A DNA stretch of 64,000 nucleotides, from assembly GCF_963662255.1 (NCBI RefSeq), contig NC_085048.1, forward strand, positions 101,352,229 through 101,416,228, in the 5' to 3' direction. The stretch is from Cinclus cinclus. Lineage: Eukaryota > Chordata > Aves > Passeriformes > Cinclidae. The notes beneath the pieces were generated by a model. That model made no database searches. It was not told the origin of the DNA and saw nothing but the letters and a program-made list of their open reading frames with translations. The position numbers were made by a program, and so were the translations under genes. Of this stretch, positions 14,201 to 27,337 are shown in pieces (within the stretch, counting starts at the first letter, position 1; each line of letters begins with the position of its first letter).

Positions 14201-17200
14201 TGTAGATGTATGCACACAGGTAAAGCAGGATTTGAGAGCTGTCTGTATTAGTTTCCAGCCCATGCTGTAGGATGTTGTGTAGATTAAAGGATTACACAAT
14301 GCATTTTTTAATGTACAGATTTAGTGTGAGTCCTTTAGATTTAGTGCTTGTCATTTTGGTTCTTCCCAGCTCTTCTTGGAAAAAAACAAACCTGTAAGAA
14401 ACAGGTGGGAGAAGTAGTCATTTGAGTTTCATATTGTGATATGGATGGCCTCAAAAGGATTTTATAAATTTATGGCCTCTATCATCCAAAGTTCTGCTCT
14501 TTCATAGCATTACAATGGGTTGGCTGCTAAGTTCTCTGGTACTGTGCTCTGCTTGAGTTGTTTGGAATATTACTTTGAGAACTGGAAGGGCTCTGGGGTG
14601 CTAAAACTGATTATGAGATTTTTCTTTGCTTGACAAGATGAGCAAGTCCATGTGAAGTATAAGGCAGTTGTGTGGATTGACAACAGACAGGTTTCAGTCA
14701 CAGAATCGTGTTGTGATTTGCTCATCTTTGAGGTGGGATGCCAGTGGAATTGAGTTTCAAGAGGATAATTGCACCCCAAATTCTCAGTTCACGTTTCTTG
14801 CCTTTTTTAAAAACTAATTATTCTTAAAAGGATTCCTTCCAGTGACTCAGTGAATTATGAGTGTTCTTCAGAAATTTTGCTTATAATTTGTCTTACTGAA
14901 AATCAGAGTAAAAGGTGGTATATTGAGCAAAAACTCCAGCTGTCAAAAAAATCTTAATTTTGGAATCTGAATATTCAAGGGTCCCCAGTCCTTATCAGTA
15001 AATATTTCCAGTTGTAAGTGAATATTATCCTTCAGCATGTATTTCACAGTGATTTTGTGTGCTGAAACCTCTGCTGTGTAGGAGTCTCTGAAGCCTGGTT
15101 AAGTGATCCCGGCTTGTTACTTCCCACCACAGAGATAACCTTCCCCACTCAAGTACCTAACCCTCTTAAAAATCAGGAGTTAATTCTATTAATGAAAACT
15201 GTTTTGAGTGGTAAAATAATCTCTTTGGCTAACCAGGACAAGCCCAGAGACCAGAGAGAGCCGTTTTAGGAAATTATAGTTACACTTTTCCCAATAATAG
15301 CACAACTTTCACTATTCCTCATGGATCATGATACAATTTATTTGGGTCTGCCCAAAGAGGTTGGCTGAGGGCTGTGGCTTTTCCTAATCTGCTTTCTTGA
15401 GAACCACTTGCTGTAGTTCCTGATTTTCATTTGTACACTGGAAAGGCTCAGTTCAGGCTCCTGTTGCTCTTCCCAGCCCCTTTACACTGACAAGCTGAGT
15501 CAGTCAAATCAGACTGCTTCTCTGGGGACCAGGCTGGGCTCCTGCTCAGCCCCAAAATCTGTCCTCGCACAGCAGGTTTGTCCCTTCCAAACCTCTTCAG
15601 AAGACTTTATGATATGATGGGAATACTCCACTACCCAGAAGTTTTGGGAAGACTGATGTCTCCCACTGAAGTCCCTGGTAGCTGACATCCCAACTCTGCT
15701 CTCCAGGGCTGCTGTTTATCCCATCCTGTTTTCTGGTGTTACACAACAGTACAAATCATTTCATGAGCTGGGGACTCTGTGAAGGTGCTCCTTACCTTGT
15801 CAGGTGACATGTAATGCTTTAGATTTTGAGACTGTAATACACAGTTCGGTTATTTTTACACATTCCTGTTACTTTTGTTGCAATAATTCTTCTGTACAAT
15901 TCTGAGCTTTCTCTACTTATTCCTTCTTCTGAAATTATACCATATCTGAGTTGTAGGCAGCTGAGTTTTTAACTCTGACATGATGCTGTGTGATTCAGCC
16001 ATGTTCCAGGATATGAACTGATAGATTTTGTTGTGCTAAAGTTTACTTTTGATCTGGAAACCAAACTCCCAAGATGCCTGTGAAGAAATTTAAATTCCTT
16101 GAACAGAATTTTGTTTTCACCTGCCCCAAACCAGTCATCTGGGAACTTGGCATACTATATTCAATATACTGTGAAATTTTTGGTAGTTGTGTGCAATCAG
16201 GGGAATGGAAATCTAGTTTTCCATCACTTGTAAATAATCTCAAGATAGTGGATATTAACCCTGGGACAAAATTCAACTTATGTGTACTAGTCAAGATCCA
16301 GTTTAAATGATTTTTATGTTTTTCCTTCAAATTCATTGGTTGGCAGTGGATAATTCTTTAATAAAAATCAGTTGTTTTCATTTTTAACATTAGTTACAGC
16401 AAAATTTATGATTGTACTTTTCTGCAAATATTCAAGTGCTCCTCTGGAAGAAGGTATGCAATAAATAATGTTGCTCCATACACAGAGTGGACATGAATAC
16501 ATTTATTAGTATAATAAGAAAGCCTTGAACTAAGATTTCTTGTGGATTTTCTAAAAGGACTTTTACTAGGTTTTGCAGTTATTTAATGGAAAACTTTCCC
16601 TCCTAGTTAGTATACACTCAGCCTTGTCTGAAAATTAGCATATGGCAAAATACCTGCTGTAACTACAAAACAGAGATATACGAAAGACAGAAAATTTATC
16701 TGTATTAAATCATTCTGCTTTAAAGTATTTACATGCTGTTTAATAATACTGACAAATCTGAGTGTCTGACAGCGTATAGCAGCACTTGCATTAGTTTAAA
16801 TTTGCAAGCAGCAAAATCAAGAAATAAGGTGTGGGGTTTTTTCAGGGTCTAGTGATTTCTTTTAATTACTTCTTACTCATGGTTTCAGAGGAAATGGGTT
16901 TTATTTCTCAGAACTACTGTTATGTAACCCCCCAAATCCTTAGTACTATAGTTTTCTCCTTAAATAGGCTTAAAACATTCATGTGAGCTTTAACATCTAA
17001 AGGAGGCTTATTCAGCAAGGACTGAGTGCAAGACTGACTGTGCCAAAGCCTCTGAGCTGGAGGAGTGATTTCATCAGCTGGTGTCACCAGCAGCCTTCCA
17101 TGATCTCCTTAGGCCTCATCCCAGTGAGCACTTGTTCCATACACACAGATTTTCATCCCTGCAGCCCCATTTCAGCCTAGTAACAATTCCCTGCCTGGGA

Positions 17201-19248
17201 AAGCACAATCCGAAGCCTTTTTCTTTCAGAGACACACTCCTGCTCTCAAAAGTGAATGTAGAGGATGTAATCGTAGAAGTGAAGCTTTTGCATTTCATTT
17301 GTCTCAGTGACTCAGATTCAATGGCACATGCACAAATAAAAATATTTGTCTGTAGCTGGTTATTCTTCCAAGAGTGACAGAGATGGGCTTTGTCCTTTCC
17401 AACCAGCCAAATATCATCTCCTTCTCTGGCCTCAGACTAAATTCTGGAGGCACGTGCAGATCTCTAGATAGGAGGAGCTAACTTCACCTTGTCACTCTTC
17501 AGGATAAAATTGCACTTAGCAAATTTGAAAAACTGAGAATCAAATTGCTGTTTCTGCTTTGATTCAAACAAGGGTAGAAACCCTGTGTCCTTTAGGGAGG
17601 GCCTGGCCTCAGAAAAGGTGCAGATAACAATTTCTCCCTGCTCTGCAATGGAGCAAGGCTGGTATTGGATTCTGCATTGCTATATAAAAATGCCTTATCA
17701 GAGGTGATCAAAATTAGATCAGATTCTTAGTCTGTGAGAGTGACATGTCAGAATATGTGAATTTCCCAGTGAATAACTTGTATATCCAACAGTGAGATAT
17801 GCCTGCATACATACTTGTGTACAGTGCAAACACCCACAGATCCACTTTTATTGCCTTTTTTCTTCCAGTTGAGATCCCGTGAAATCCTACTCAGAGGGTG
17901 GCAGATTTTATGACTGGATTTTATTTTGTTTTTTCTGCTTGTGCATTTGCTCTGTATATTTTTGGAACTCCCTATGTATGCCTGTGTACTGTGTTAGAAA
18001 TTTGGGAATAAATTTTTAAACAGTCTTCAAGAAATCATTGCAGTGCAATGCTTTCCTTTAGGGACGCTTTTTGGTCTTGTCTTTGCTTTTATGAAAATGT
18101 GGAAATAGGCTGAAATGCTCAGGAGAAAATATGAGAGAATTTATTTTACCCCTAGTGTAGATTATAAGCTGTGGTTAACAAAACCTTAGTGCCTTATACA
18201 GCATAGCAGCTCCTCCAGCCATACACATTCACTCTTTCAAGATATTCCACCGTGAAGGATTTTGTTGTTATTGTTTTTATTTCTGTGTTTTTTAGTCCCC
18301 TCTTTGTTCTGCAAATGTGAAGTGTGGTATGTTTCAATTCCTTTGCTCCCCGGAAATCTTAAAGCCATTTGCTTTTCTAACTGATCCCTGCTTGGAGTGT
18401 TTCATTACTGATGCAATCTTGAGGTGAGCATTATAAAGTGAAGTATTATTCTTGATCTCACTGTGAAGCTGTAGGGAGTCAAACTGCAGGCAGCCAATGT
18501 CAAAATCGCCTTTTCTAAAAGATCTTTTTCTTTTTCTTTCCCTTAGAGTGAGGGTGAAGTGCATTTAAGGCTGTGTTTGCTGATCTTGAAGCTCGAGATG
18601 TAATAAGTAAAATGACAGAGAAAAAAAATATGACCTTGTAAAGAATGAGATGAATAAAATCTACATGAGCTTTGGGAATAATGGAAATGAGGCACAACCC
18701 AAATGAATGAGACCTTTAAAGGTTGCCTTTCCCTTCAAAAAGATTTTTGATACAATATGAAGCTTCTAACAAACGGTTAAGAAAAGACAATTATGATACT
18801 ATCCATAGGGTTCAGAATTCAAGGTGCTCAGACTTGTTGCAGTCTGACAGCCATAGCAACCATTTCCATTTAATCTATTTAACTAGAATGAAAGAGTGGT
18901 CTAAGTAGGTAGAATATTTGGTCATTAATTTGGTTTTATACTGTTTTCATTGCTGAGATTTGAGCATATTGTGGAAAATTAATTATCTTAACGCATACCA
19001 TACTTACAAAGTATTGATTTGCGTTTTCCAGTTAGAGAAAATGGTACCTTTCTTCCCTCTTAAATTGAATTTATTCCTTCAGAGGAGTTAGACTGGAAAA
19101 TGCTTCATGAAAAGTCAGGATTTTGAAAAGCAGAGTGTATTGAGTGGATCTTTTGAAACTAATTTGAAATATTTTGGGCAGCTTTCTTTCACTGCCCCTC
19201 TTGTAGTGTATCAATCCCCAAAGAAATTGTGCAGCCATTAAACAATGA
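8210..19248. other. Unique noncoding DNA, no gene recognised
   Basis: About 11 kb without a recognisable gene, RNA or interspersed repeat. Open frames are at most about 99 codons and are paired on opposite strands, as expected by chance in AT-rich DNA. A perfect 12-bp-arm hairpin at 11,053-11,079 and short homopolymers (for example an A13 run near 11,108) are the only structures noted. Confidence 0.6.
11053..11079. repeat. Perfect short inverted repeat (12-bp arms, 3-base loop)
   Basis: The arms TTTTCAAGTCAT (11,053-11,064) and ATGACTTGAAAA (11,068-11,079) are exact reverse complements around a CAA loop. The stem is shorter than a typical microRNA precursor, and no extension of pairing beyond the arms was seen. 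A function is not inferred. Confidence 0.95.
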
Positions 19249-19362
19249 GATGATGATGATGATGGTGATAATGAGGGTGTGTATTAGTATTAGTGTGTTT
19301 GTGTTAGTGTTAGTGTTAGTGTTAGTGTTAGTGTTAGTGTTAGTGTTAGTGTTAGTGTTAGT
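19249..19362 (+). repeat. Compound microsatellite: (GAT)n then (GTTAGT)10
   Basis: A short GAT/ATG tract (about 19,250-19,264) is followed by degenerate TATTAG/TGTTAG units and then ten perfect GTTAGT hexamers at 19,303-19,362. Because the unit is six bases long it leaves a frame open, which explains a plus-strand open frame (19,229-19,519) with an alternating Leu-Val stretch; that frame is not a gene. The hexamer differs from the vertebrate telomere unit TTAGGG by one base (TTAGTG). Perfect units suggest recent slippage expansion and likely length polymorphism. Confidence 0.95.
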
Positions 19363-19529
19363 ATTGTTCAGTCATGTCCAAAGCTTCTTCCTCTGTCCCT
19401 GTCTTTGTGTAACTGATGGGTTTTTTACATTCATTCTAGAGGGGCTGGTTTTAGAAAAGGGACAGAGAGATGGGAGTAGGAAGGAAGTTGGTTGGTTTGG
19501 TACATGGGGTTTGTTCTAGGTGTTTGGTG

Positions 19530-19566
19530 TTTTTTTTTCTTTTTTTTTTCTTTTTTTTTTTTTTCT
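19530..19566. repeat. T-rich low-complexity tract
   Basis: Near-pure thymine, interrupted by single cytosines. Could be read as a poly-A tail on the minus strand, but no retroposed sequence was recognised next to it. Confidence 0.9.
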
Positions 19567-22500
19567 TGATGCAAAATCTGTAGCTTTAGAAACAATGGAA
19601 AAAGAAAAGTTACATGTTCCCTTTAATTTTTACTGTTGATTTTTACTTCCTATGCTAAATGCTTCTCAGCATCTCTTGTGAGTGGCACCAGTTGCACACT
19701 GATGCTCTTTTTGCAAATCCTTTTGTTATTACACTGTGTGTAATGAACCCTCCATCTCCCTCTGTTGCCCTGCCGTGCTTTTCCTTTTTCCTGTTCTGCC
19801 AGATTTCACTTCTGACTTCCGTAGCTGACATATGAATGCTCAGAATTTCAAAACAGCCCGCAGCTGCAATTAGCCATTTGTCAAGGTGTGCATGAACCAA
19901 CAGGGCTGCTCGCTGCAGTTCCGTCCTTCACTTGATCTGCTGACACGCCACAAAATTATCCTCTTAGCTCAATGAATGAGAGAAGTCCCACAGCAACAGA
20001 AGCCTGTCTGGGTAATGTATAAAAACCCCATTGTGTGCATTCACCCTTCCCCCCTCAATGTAGAGTTGTTTTCCCCTTTCATCTCAGTGTTTCTAAAGGC
20101 AATAAAAGCTTTGTCCACCCGCAGTTATAAATATCTGCTGTGCCACACCCCCAGTTCAGTGTTATTATGCTTTGGCTTGTATGGCTGGATCCCCACAAGG
20201 CATTTTCAAGGATCTTCTGCATCCAGCTCAAGCAGTTCTCATCACTCCAGAAATGTCTTTCTTTAGCTTATAGGACAGAAGAATGAGCTCCCTTCAGAGC
20301 TTAATAGACCTCTGCTTCACACAGCAGCTGAAGGGGAGCTGAGGTATTGTAATGAGAGAACAGGCAATCCAAGTTGGAAGTAAAATACGTTTTCTCTGTG
20401 ATGTGCTCAACCTTTTCTGCCCTGGGGCTTAAAACCTGAAATCGAATCTTTAATTTAGCGTTCTCCTCCTTACACTGAAATGCTGCTAATGAGTTGAGAG
20501 AGTTAACAAGAGGGTAGCAAAAACGATGCATCAGAAATGTCTGAAGCCATAAAAATTCTACAGGCAAAACAATGTCAGTCATGTCAATGGATTTTGAAAA
20601 TATAATTTTCTTTCTACTGGAGGCCAAGGAAGAGAACATACTGAGTTTATTTTTGTCACAGTATTTTTACAAACTCCTCATTAAATCAAACTTGAATTAA
20701 AGATTGGTTTAAACAGAGTTAGAGTTAGTTATTTCTTTAGAATAGCAAAATATATGAATTTTCAAGTTTAAAAAGAATCAAGAAAAATCTTAATCACTTC
20801 ACAAATATATTTTGATGTGGGCTTCCCCTCTCCCTTTTTTTTTTCCTGTAGAAGCAATGCTCTTGGGAGAAAGGCTGGGATTTGTGATTCACCAGTTCAG
20901 TTGTTCTTACAAATGTTACATGTGTGTTGGTTTTTCTGATAATTTTTCTTTTTTTGACTTTTTCCTTTTTTTCCCATGAGTTTTTATTGGGCAAGCTTGC
21001 TGTGCGCCATGAGTGCAAGGTTTCAAGTTTAATATCCATTTCCAGGAACATAGCAATTTGTTATGATTTGTGATTCATAAAGGTGGCTATTTACACCATC
21101 TAAAAATGTTGAATAGGGCATCTATTATTTAACCTGTCTAATTTTTTTAAAAGTGCTGTAAAGAAGTTAATTTATTCAGTAAGATAGTTGCTTTTCATGA
21201 CACTTCATGATATCTGTTTCCAAATGATATCTTCAGCTCTGTAGCAACTCCTAAATCTACTTTGGAGTTGAAAGTTATTACATGTTAGCAATGGCGTACA
21301 ATGCAATTTTAAGCCATTAATGTGTATTTAAAATAAGATTGATTTACACTAGTTTCTTTTTTAGGGAACTACAACTTAAATAAATTCTTAATGATCCAAA
21401 AGCATTTAAAACTGGTTCATAAAATCCTCACTCAAAACTACAAAAGTCAGAAATCTTTCAAAGCCAGTTTACTCCAGCATTACTGTCACAGTTGAGAAAG
21501 CCCAGCTTCCTGACAACTGTTTGGTCAGCTTGTTTTTTTTTTCCTTGAAATTGCCTGTTCTTAGCTCACAAAATTCAGTGTAAAAATTAATTATTGCAAT
21601 ATATCCTTTGGCGCAAATCAGCGGGAGACACAACTGGGAAGGTAGATTCCTCAGAGAATAGGTGTGGATTTTTAACAGAAAGCTTGCAACTAAGAGCAAA
21701 TGCTCAAACTTGCCTGGTCCCAAATTGGTCTCTGGATGGCTTTAGCTGTATGGGCCCAGATGAGAGAACAGTCCTGAACTCATCAGGAGAATTTTTTGGT
21801 TTTTTTCTTTAAGGAATGTACTCTTGGCAGCTACTCTCATCTTTTCATGGGGCTTATATTTGGCTGGACATCATACCTAGCTTCTTATCTGGCTTCTTCC
21901 CGTAAGGAAGAGACCTGTTTCAGCTGCAGGGAAGCCTCTATTTCTTTTGGAGTGGGAATGAGAAAGGAAGACAATGAAAAGCCAGTTAATCAGGCAAAAG
22001 ATGATCTAAGCATTTCTCCTGTGCTGGCTGGTGGGTGATCACTGTTTCAGGTTGTGGATTTGAAGAGGATATTGTAAGGGTATGAATACAGGAGGGATGT
22101 TCAGTACAGTGGATAATAATTTGGGAGTACCTCTTACCTGGGAGCTCCACTGGTCCTTCCTTGTGACCTGCAGGCAGAGTCAAATCTGTGCTGTGTGGTG
22201 ACCAGTGTTTTACAGACTCATGGTATGATGGAAAGATAGCCAAATGTCCTATTAGATCCCAAGGCAAAGCAAGATGCGAGTTGTTGCTGTCTGATTACAT
22301 CACAGTAAATAGGATCTGTTAAGTCTGAAGAAAATTTGCTTTGGTCCCCACGTTTGAGCATACTTTTATTATTTTTGATGGATTGAAGCAGACAGGAGAT
22401 TTGTTTAAGATTTTGAAGAATTCTAATGAGAATGAATTCTTTGTCAGCATGCAACAAAATCCTGAGTCATTCACAGGATGTAAAATGGTGCTAGTGTTAT

Positions 22501-22699
22501 CCAAGATTATTTACAGAATATTTTTAAACGGTTCTCAGTTGTGTATTGGAGACATTCATGGGCTCCGGAAGCCCTGAGGCAGCAAACACTACTAACTACA
22601 AAGGGAGGGGGTAATTTCTGTCAGTAATCAGCGGGAGCAGGGGAGGGCTGTGTGAGCATGGAGGCTGCACACTGTGGTGGGAAGGTCAGAGGTAAAGAA
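19567..22699. other. Unique noncoding DNA, no gene recognised
   Basis: Short open frames only (up to 112 codons, minus strand 20,301-20,639). No domain, RNA or interspersed repeat was recognised between the T-rich tract and the CR1 fragment downstream. Confidence 0.55.
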
Positions 22700-23240
22700 A
22701 CCCCAGAATATTTTGAGTTGGAAAGGCCTCACAAGGATCACTGAGTTCAACTCTGAGCCCTGCACAGGACAACCCCAAGAATCTTACTATGTGTCTGAGA
22801 GCATTGTCCAGACATTTCTTGAACTCTGTCAGGTTTGGTGCTGAGAACTTCAAGCCATTCCTTGGGGCCCTGTCACTGGTCACCACAGAGAAGAGATGAG
22901 TGTCTGACCCTCCTCTTCCCTAATAAGAGGAACTTGTAGACTGTGATAAAGTCCCAAGTGTCCTCAGCTGCTCCTCCATACAACTTCCCTTCAAAGCCTT
23001 TCACCATCCTTTGGATGCTTTCTAATGGCTTAATGTGTTTTCTATATTGGGATGCTTAAGACTGCACACACCCAGCACTCAAGGTGAGGCTGCACTAGTG
23101 CAGAGCAGAATGGAACAATCACTTTGCTGGAGCAGCTGGTGATTCTGTGCCTGGAACACGGCTAGCACAGGGCATGCTATTGATTGATACTCAACTTGCT
23201 GTTGGCCAGTACTCCAAGGTCCCTTTCCATGACCAGATGA
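22700..23240 (-). mobile_element. CR1 LINE, old 3'-end fragment
   Basis: This is a 5'-truncated copy of a CR1 non-LTR retrotransposon, with its 3' end at about 22,700 and the sense strand running leftward on the minus strand. Evidence is resemblance, recalled from the CR1 family, to the antisense of the 3' end: the 'gagttggaaaggcct' block near the terminus, the 'gagagcattgtcca' block, the 'ccctgtcactggtcacc' block, and the 'tgcacacacccagcactcaaggtgaggc' region that encodes the C-terminal part of ORF2. Divergence and small indels are frequent and no reading frame survives, so the copy is old. About 540 bp of the roughly 4.5-kb family length remains. Boundaries are accurate to perhaps 20-30 bases. 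Confidence 0.88.
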
Positions 23241-24026
23241 GAGCTATATAAAGCCAAAGGGAGAAAGCAGAATCCCTCAAGGTCCTCTGTTGCTGCCTCC
23301 CACCTGGCCCCATGCACCTGCTGCAGTGGTTTTGTGGCTGTCAGGAAGCCAGCAGTGGGTCAGCAACTGAACCAAGCCCTGCCTTGGGTTCTGGACACTG
23401 AGCATTTCCCCAGGGGAAAGTCAGCAGCAGGGTATCATGCAGGTATTTGATGGCCCTTCCTGAGCACACCTGCTTTTCTCCCAGCAATTGCAGGTGTGCA
23501 GTAACCATGTGGTTGCCTCTTGACTGAGGGGGTAATTGCAATATCCTGTGTGTAGCAATGAGCTAATGTAAACTTTTGCAAAGGCAAGAAGTACTGCATG
23601 AGGTATTTAATCCTTATTACACATGTAGCCTGCTTTCAATACCTTTCTCAAGTCCTTTTCTGCTCTCTGGGAGCATATGGGTACTGCTAAAATAATATAT
23701 GAAGGTGGAAGCAGAATTTTCCAGCTGTCTCAGCAGTAGGCTTCAATTTCTGGGGTTCATAGTTTTGTGCAAAATTTATCTTATCAGTGTCTCATGTTTT
23801 GATGACTGTTTAGTAATAATGGTCACCCACACAGTGTGCTGGGACACCATGCTGTGTGATAATGAGCGCTCCCAGAGTTCTGTGAAGGCCTCAATTAATC
23901 ATCATAGTGCCAATTAAGAAGGCCATTATAAATACTGTCCATAGCCATCAATCCTGCATAGCTGTTCCTTCTCCAAGAGGTTCATGTGTAATGCACTCAG
24001 ATGTGCACATCTATACAGACTCTTTG
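23241..24026. other. Unique noncoding DNA, partly GC-richer
   Basis: Sequence between the CR1 fragment and the inverted repeat. The first 300 bases are visibly richer in G and C than the surroundings but hold few CpGs, so this is not a CpG island. No gene or repeat was recognised. Confidence 0.5.
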
Positions 24027-24043
24027 CAGGTCAATATGACCTG
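24027..24043. promoter_or_regulatory. Consensus estrogen response element-like palindrome
   Basis: Positions 24,028-24,042 read AGGTCAATATGACCT, an exact match to the palindromic nuclear-receptor site AGGTCA-n3-TGACCT bound by estrogen receptors. With one more pair at each end (C/G) it forms a 7-bp-arm inverted repeat at 24,027-24,043. An exact 12-base match is not expected by chance in 64 kb (roughly 0.004 expected). Binding is not shown by sequence alone, and no nearby promoter is visible. The site ends exactly where the 266-bp inverted-repeat arm begins, so it may matter as a small DNA hairpin rather than as an enhancer. Confidence 0.5.
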
Positions 24044-24309
24044 GCAATTGGGCAAAATATATTGTCAGTGGCAATGAATTTATATTCTGTCTTACATCGT
24101 AACTGCAGTTAGATCCCAAATTTGTTCTGATCTGCTAACTCTTTAATCAGGTTATGTTTCTGCAAGTGTGACTTCGGTCTTCATTTGGCACAGTTACACT
24201 CAAGCTCTCTTTGGAGTTGCATTGCCGTATTATGAAGGTATGATTTTTAAGGCCTACATGCATGAAATCCTTGCAGAACACTGCCTTTGCTTTCCCACAC
24301 TTCCTGGGA
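24044..24309 (+). repeat. Left arm of 266-bp perfect inverted repeat
   Basis: Every base of 24,044-24,309 was compared with the reverse complement of 24,505-24,770, and no mismatch or gap was found. Pairing stops at both ends (24,043/24,771 and 24,310/24,504 do not pair). The outer edge abuts the 17-bp palindrome at 24,027-24,043. The last 17 bases (24,293-24,309) start with TCCCA and end with TGGGA, so the inner tip is itself a small hairpin. The arm is unique-looking sequence, not a known transposon terminus, and carries no target-site duplication at the outer edges. Confidence 0.97.
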
Positions 24310-24504
24310 GCTTATTGTTGTTGTTGCTAATTTTATTAGGAAGTAGACCTCATGTTTTGAGTAAGGGTCTAAAAATTCTTAAGGGGCTATAGTTCTGGTC
24401 CCACACTTCCTGGGAGCTTATTGTTGTTGTTGCTAATTTTATTAGGAAGTAGACCTCATGTTTTGAGTAAGGGTCTAAAAATTCTTAAGGGGCTATAGTT
24501 CTGG
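24293..24504 (+). repeat. 106-bp perfect tandem duplication in the spacer of the inverted repeat
   Basis: Unit 24,293-24,398 is repeated exactly at 24,399-24,504. Both copies begin with TCCCA followed by CACTTCCTGGGA and end in TTCTGG. A third start, TCCCA at 24,505-24,509, then diverts into the right inverted arm. The first unit overlaps the last 17 bases of the left arm, so the spacer proper is 24,310-24,504 (195 bases). Perfect identity of the copies matches the perfect identity of the arms, which suggests one event produced both. Confidence 0.97.
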
Positions 24505-24770
24505 TCCCAGGAAGTGTGGGAAAGCAAAGGCAGTGTTCTGCAAGGATTTCATGCATGTAGGCCTTAAAAATCATACCTTCATAATACGGCAATGCAACTC
24601 CAAAGAGAGCTTGAGTGTAACTGTGCCAAATGAAGACCGAAGTCACACTTGCAGAAACATAACCTGATTAAAGAGTTAGCAGATCAGAACAAATTTGGGA
24701 TCTAACTGCAGTTACGATGTAAGACAGAATATAAATTCATTGCCACTGACAATATATTTTGCCCAATTGC
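24505..24770 (-). repeat. Right arm of 266-bp perfect inverted repeat
   Basis: Exact reverse complement of 24,044-24,309. It starts with TCCCAGGAAGTGTGGGA, entered through the five bases TCCCA shared with the tandem unit start, and ends at 24,770, after which the sequence is unrelated to the left flank. A transcript of the whole 24,044-24,770 block would fold into a 266-bp stem with a 195-base loop. Confidence 0.97.
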
Positions 24771-27288
24771 TCTGCTACAGTGAAGCTCTGGAAAGCCCTG
24801 TCTTCTCATGCTCGGGATTTTTCTCTGCTGTTAGCAAATACTTTTTGAAATGAGTAGTAGATATGTATGCAATCACTGTGTTATCACAGAAGAAAATCTG
24901 CTAGCTCTGTCTTTGACTTCAATTGTTTAGATACCAGATTTTTGATAAGTGGATCTTGTAATGGATGATATGGATGTCAGCATCAATGTGCTGCTTCATA
25001 GTGGGATATCAGTTTGGCTTTTTACTTGACAGAAACAAAGCAAGAATCCAAACAACCAGTTCACATCAAAAAATAGTAATCCAAACAAACCAATCCCAAA
25101 TTTTTGTGTTTTCCAAATCCCACAAGTTACATACAGAGGCAATGCATTAAAAGAAGCTCAGAGAATTAAAAATACTTGCAATTTTGCCTAAATCTTTGCC
25201 TTTGTATATGATTGTCATAATTTAGTTTTTGATTATGTGATCACAGAGATCAAATTATTTGATTGCAGAAGAGGATATGGTTCTAGGAATCAGGCTTGTG
25301 GCTCCATGAATCAGGCTTGTCAGAGCTGAAGGAGCTCAATGTCTGGTTTATTTGCTGAAATCATGAGGTGGGAGTTGTGTGAAAGAGATAAAATTGTTAT
25401 AGTTTCATTGCATGGCCACCGTCTTTTCCTTGGTGAAGGACCTGGCATCCTCACCCTGGGCAGACAGCACCAGCTGACATTCCCATTCCCGGAGGGAAGA
25501 GCCAGAGGCAGGGGCAACCACAGTTCATACAGCTGCCACTGAAATCGGCAGGGAGATGCTCTGAACCCCATAAAATGCGAATGAGTGCTGAACATCCTTA
25601 GTGGGTGGATCTACCAGCTTTTCACAGGACCATGCAGGAATCTGGGAGTCAATTGACCTTTGTCTTGGTGTGCCTCCGTACCCCAGCTTTTATCCAGGAA
25701 ATGATTAAATGCTTTTGTCAGCAGGAAGTGGGAGAATTTGCAAACAGTAAATAGCTTTGTTGTCAGTTGTCCCATGTTAGTATGCTGATTACCGGGAAAA
25801 CTTGATGATATTGAGCATTTTGAATTCAGAGCAAGCGTTCAGAGAAGGTTGTTACAAGGCAGCCAGAAATCACAATAAGGCCAATTATCAACTAGTTTAC
25901 TTTCATTCAGTGAGACCCTGTGTTTGTCATTTGTAGTGGGGCAGAGGAAAGATGCAGCTTGTTAACAAATGTATGGAGCTTAAAAGGGTGACATTTTAAA
26001 TGAGTGTATTTGTAATAATAAAGGAACCTAAAGCTTGTATCTGTTAAAAGGAAATTTAAAAATGAAATCTCTTTCCTGCCCTTAAATTCAGAATCTTACA
26101 ATTATGTTAAATCCCAGAATGTGGCTTCATTATTCATTTCCTTTGTACCAGAGTGTGAAATAAGAGGAGCTTTGAGGGTTTAGTGTATTAAAAAAGAAGT
26201 AATCCTTTTTCATTTTAACTTCTGGTAGTGTTTTAATTAAAGGTATTAGGAGAACCGTCATGGGTAACACATTTTTAAATTCTTGTACATTGTGCTGAAA
26301 AATATCTAGCAGGGGATTATGTGCATAACTTGTTCACTCACAGTAAAGTAGACCGGATTTTATTATTCTTTACTGCTTATCACCTGCAACTTGATCATGT
26401 GTATTTAAATGGCAGAGAGGAAGAATAGGAGTGCCTTTCTATGTGAGCTGTTTGCAGTTCATAACAAATTGAGACTGTTTTTTGGCAAAGTTCAGTGTTT
26501 TTTATTAATACTGAAAGAAACTGAAGCTACAAAAAAAAAAATTGACAAACATTTCAAATTAAGATCAAGAAAAGTATTTACCTGGCTTTGTGGCTTACTT
26601 TTCTCTCGTTTCACCCCACCACCTTTCCCCATGTGCCTCCCAAGCATGTCCTCAGAGCTTGTTTCAGCCTGCATTTGCATGTGCCACCTTCAACAAAGGT
26701 TTTTGGTGATTCATTCCAATGGCCCTTGCTGTTCTGTTGGAACCATTCCCTGTTCCTTGCCTGGCATCCTGGGATCGGTCTGTGCTGCCCCAGTGATGAG
26801 GCAACATTCATTGCTATTTTTCTGCAAATTCCAACAACTTAAAAGAGTAATCCAACAGAATCTTTTGCAAGCTTCCCCTGATCTGGTGATCAGCATTTTA
26901 AACCAGTGTTTTTCCTTTTTTCTTGGAGAATTTCCGTGATGTTGCTACCTGTAAAATACTTTACAGGAATGACCATGAGTAGTACAGAGTAATGTATGAA
27001 AATTGTACTGGTTGCTGATTGGAGTGAAAAGTTTGGGGTTTTAACCTCCAGTATTCTGAATGAGAAGAGGATAGAGGAAACACTTGGGGTTGTTCCCAGA
27101 AATTTTACTGTAATATTTTTTGCTGTAGATTTTGAAAAGCTTAAACTGTAAGCTTCTAAGAGGATATTTAGAAGTAGAATGGTGTTTCCACTGACTGCCA
27201 GGCATCCGTGTAAGCAGTGTCACCACTTTCAACAGCTGCCAGTGCAGCTGATCTGGTTTTGAATGGAAAGGTCTTGTAGATTGAAGTT
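24771..27288. other. Unique noncoding DNA with chance open frames
   Basis: Includes a 13-base direct repeat GAATCAGGCTTGT at 25,287-25,299 and 25,308-25,320 (21-base spacing), and a plus-strand open frame of 176 codons at 26,409-26,939. That frame has no recognisable domain, is overlapped by minus-strand frames of similar openness, and has no promoter-like context, so it is not called as a gene. Confidence 0.5.
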
Positions 27289-27337
27289 TAAACAAAATGT
27301 TAATTTAATTAACATTAAATTAATGTTAATTTGTTTA
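27289..27337. repeat. AT-rich nested inverted repeat (cruciform candidate)
   Basis: Outer arms TAAACAAA (27,289-27,296) and TTTGTTTA (27,330-27,337) enclose an inner perfect palindrome of 11-bp arms (AATTAACATTA / TAATGTTAATT, around an AAT loop). The whole is almost pure A/T and could extrude as a cruciform. No function is inferred. Confidence 0.9.
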